Shown here: positions 21,245-22,545 of the stretch, one piece after another
Layout: every line of letters starts with the position of its first letter
How positions within the stretch are numbered: position 1 is the first letter of the stretch
Assembly (NCBI GenBank): GCA_030917665.1
Contig: JAUPUH010000008.1
Location: 1-22,545, forward strand
Length of the DNA: 22,545 bases
Direction: 5' to 3'
From: Patescibacteria group bacterium
GTDB lineage: Bacteria; Patescibacteriota; Minisyncoccia; Phycocordibacterales; PALSA-1337
Position numbers and translations under genes: made by a program
Notes under the pieces: model-generated
Seen by the model: only the letters and a program-made list of their open reading frames with translations
Database searches by the model: none
Told to the model about the DNA's origin: nothing

Positions 21245-22351
21245 ATGAAATTTTTATCTCATTCAGCACAAAATACAATATCTTTTTTTAAAGCCGTTTC
21301 AATCAAAGGCTCACTTTTTGCTACACTTGTAGTACTCCTCACTATGACCCTCGTATCGTACCCAAAGACTGCTCAAGCAGGTCTTTTTTCTTTCATTTCT
21401 GACCTAACGGGTGATAAGGCTTCCGCAAAGACACTTGAGGTTCCAACAGAGGTTAATTCACAGAATATGGCCCTACTTCAGGCTGCCGTTAACGTAGACC
21501 CAAATCCTAATAAGTCTGATTCAAGCGACCCTATTATGGTCGACAACTCCTTTGTCGCTCAAATCGGTCCACAAGGTACTGTTTCTGAGGTCGAAGATAG
21601 GATTTCTACAGAAATTAGCCTTTATACTGTTCGATCAGGAGATACACTATCAAAAATCGCTGAAATGTTTGGTGTTTCAGTAAACACTATCATTTGGGCA
21701 AACGAACTCGGTAAGAATCCTGTACTTAGAGAGGGTCAGATGCTTGTTATCCTCCCTATCTCAGGAATCAAGTACACAGTTAAGAAGGGTGATACTATCC
21801 GAGGAATTGTCTTGAAGTATAAATCAAACCTTGAGGAGGTTCTTGAATACAACGATCTGACTCTTACATCTACTCTGGGAATTGGTGATGTTATTGTTAT
21901 TCCAGATGCTGAACCTACAATAATCGATACTCCAAAGATTCTTACTTCTAGAACAACAGTGACTGCAACAAACACAGTTCATGATGCGAACGGACCTTTC
22001 TATCCCGGCTATTACATTCGCCCTATCGATGGTGGAAAGAAATCACAAGGACTTCATGGGTACAACGCAGTTGATCTAGCTGCTCCAGTAGGAACATCAA
22101 TTCATGCGTCTGCTGCAGGAACAGTTATTGCAAGTATGACAAACGGAGGATGGAACGGTGGTTATGGAAACTACGTCATTATTTCTCATAAGAACGGAAC
22201 TCAGACACTCTATTCTCATACACAGAAAAACTTCGTAAGTGTTGGTGACACAGTCGAGCAAGGACAGTTGATTGCAAAAGTTGGAATGACAGGTAAATCA
22301 ACAGGACCTCACGTGCATTTCGAGATTCGAGGCGCGAAGAACCCATTCTAA
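21245..22351 (+). CDS. Secreted LysM + M23 family metallopeptidase
   Basis: Probable peptidoglycan-cleaving or peptidoglycan-remodelling enzyme outside the membrane. The 368-residue protein has an N-terminal signal peptide (hydrophobic 23-38, cleavage near TAQAG 42-46), a disordered Asp/Asn/Ser stretch (about 60-120), two LysM domains (about 126-170, YTVRSGDTLSKIAEMFGVS; and 176-220, YTVKKGDTIRGIVLKYKSN), and a C-terminal M23 (LytM-type) domain. The zinc site is complete: H271 and D277 in HGYNAVD, H325 in YSHTQ and HVH at 356-358. It is therefore likely active, unlike many degenerate LytM proteins. It could open the wall for cell division or for the envelope machine encoded nearby. Convergent with comM, 15 bases apart. 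Confidence 0.92.
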   Translation: MKFLSHSAQNTISFFKAVSIKGSLFATLVVLLTMTLVSYPKTAQAGLFSFISDLTGDKASAKTLEVPTEVNSQNMALLQAAVNVDPNPNKSDSSDPIMVDNSFVAQIGPQGTVSEVEDRISTEISLYTVRSGDTLSKIAEMFGVSVNTIIWANELGKNPVLREGQMLVILPISGIKYTVKKGDTIRGIVLKYKSNLEEVLEYNDLTLTSTLGIGDVIVIPDAEPTIIDTPKILTSRTTVTATNTVHDANGPFYPGYYIRPIDGGKKSQGLHGYNAVDLAAPVGTSIHASAAGTVIASMTNGGWNGGYGNYVIISHKNGTQTLYSHTQKNFVSVGDTVEQGQLIAKVGMTGKSTGPHVHFEIRGAKNPF

Positions 22352-22366
22352 CTCTGGTTGCGTAGT

Positions 22367-22545
22367 TTAAAAATTCTTTTGTCGATACTGCAAGGCTTCA
22401 AGTATATGGATTTCTGTAATTTTCTCTGATTTTTCTAGATCAGCAATCGTCCGTGAGAGTTTTATTATTTTATGGAACGAACGGGCTGAAAGCCCAAAGC
22501 GTTCTGCTGAATTCTTCAATAGATCAGCCACTCTCTTTTCAAGTA
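22367..22545 (-). CDS. comM: ComM/YifB family Mg-chelatase-like ATPase, C-terminal end
   Basis: ComM is an AAA+ protein linked in other bacteria to integrating incoming DNA by branch migration during transformation. Only the last 58-59 codons are in the window; the gene continues beyond the right edge. The visible end has the Mg-chelatase C-terminal helices: NSAERFGLSARSFHKIIKLS, RTIADLEKSEKIT and the terminal HILEALQYRQKNF, which match the LSARxxHRxLKxARTIADL and EALQYR family signatures. The stop is TAA at 22367-22369. Without the ATPase part the exact subtype cannot be checked. Confidence 0.88.
   Translation of the reverse strand, partial: LEKRVADLLKNSAERFGLSARSFHKIIKLSRTIADLEKSEKITEIHILEALQYRQKNF

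Overview
The window reads as the replication-origin region of a small-genome bacterium, most likely a Patescibacteria/CPR member of Parcubacteria type. I infer this from the compact moderately AT-rich sequence, the near-absence of Shine-Dalgarno sites, and a PrgI / split-VirB4 / VirB6-like secretion cluster of the kind widespread in those genomes. The standard genetic code fits every gene. No tRNA, rRNA, CRISPR array, insertion sequence or integrase was seen.

Layout. (a) 1-3400 is the classic origin block: dnaN (partial) and dnaA on the minus strand, and rpmH-rnpA-yidC diverging on the plus strand. The dnaN-dnaA gap holds a likely oriC: a DnaA box next to five DnaA-trios and an AT-rich stretch, plus four DnaA-box-like 9-mers at exact 12-bp spacing just behind the dnaA stop. 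(b) 3347-6877 is a three-gene minus-strand operon for envelope proteins: an Ig/PKD-like secreted protein, a VirB2-like two-helix protein with a long helical extension, and a membrane-anchored beta-propeller. (c) 6941-9802 is a divergent plus-strand pair: a secreted SH3b/peptidoglycan-binding protein with a long Asn-Thr linker, and a UbiA-family prenyltransferase with an extra membrane domain. (d) 9789-20956 is a long, tightly packed minus-strand gene string: pcrA/uvrD helicase, rsmA, a TSP3-motif protein, a secreted Cys-containing protein, a VirB6/TrbL-like channel protein, a soluble helical protein, PrgI (VirB3-like), a VirB4 N-domain-like protein, the VirB4 ATPase, and a small membrane protein. 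(e) 21245-22545 carries a LysM + M23 peptidase gene and the 3' end of comM.

How they work together. Blocks b and d together look like the core of a minimal type IV secretion-like or pilus-like envelope machine: an ATPase, a PrgI/VirB3-like inner-membrane part, a polytopic VirB6-like part and a pilin-like subunit. No relaxase or coupling protein is present in the window. Block c and the M23 gene supply wall-binding and wall-cutting proteins that could make room for such a machine. Expression signals are unusual: several operons start from (extended) -10 boxes placed 6-11 bases from the start codon, predicting leaderless or near-leaderless mRNAs, and internal genes generally lack Shine-Dalgarno sequences.
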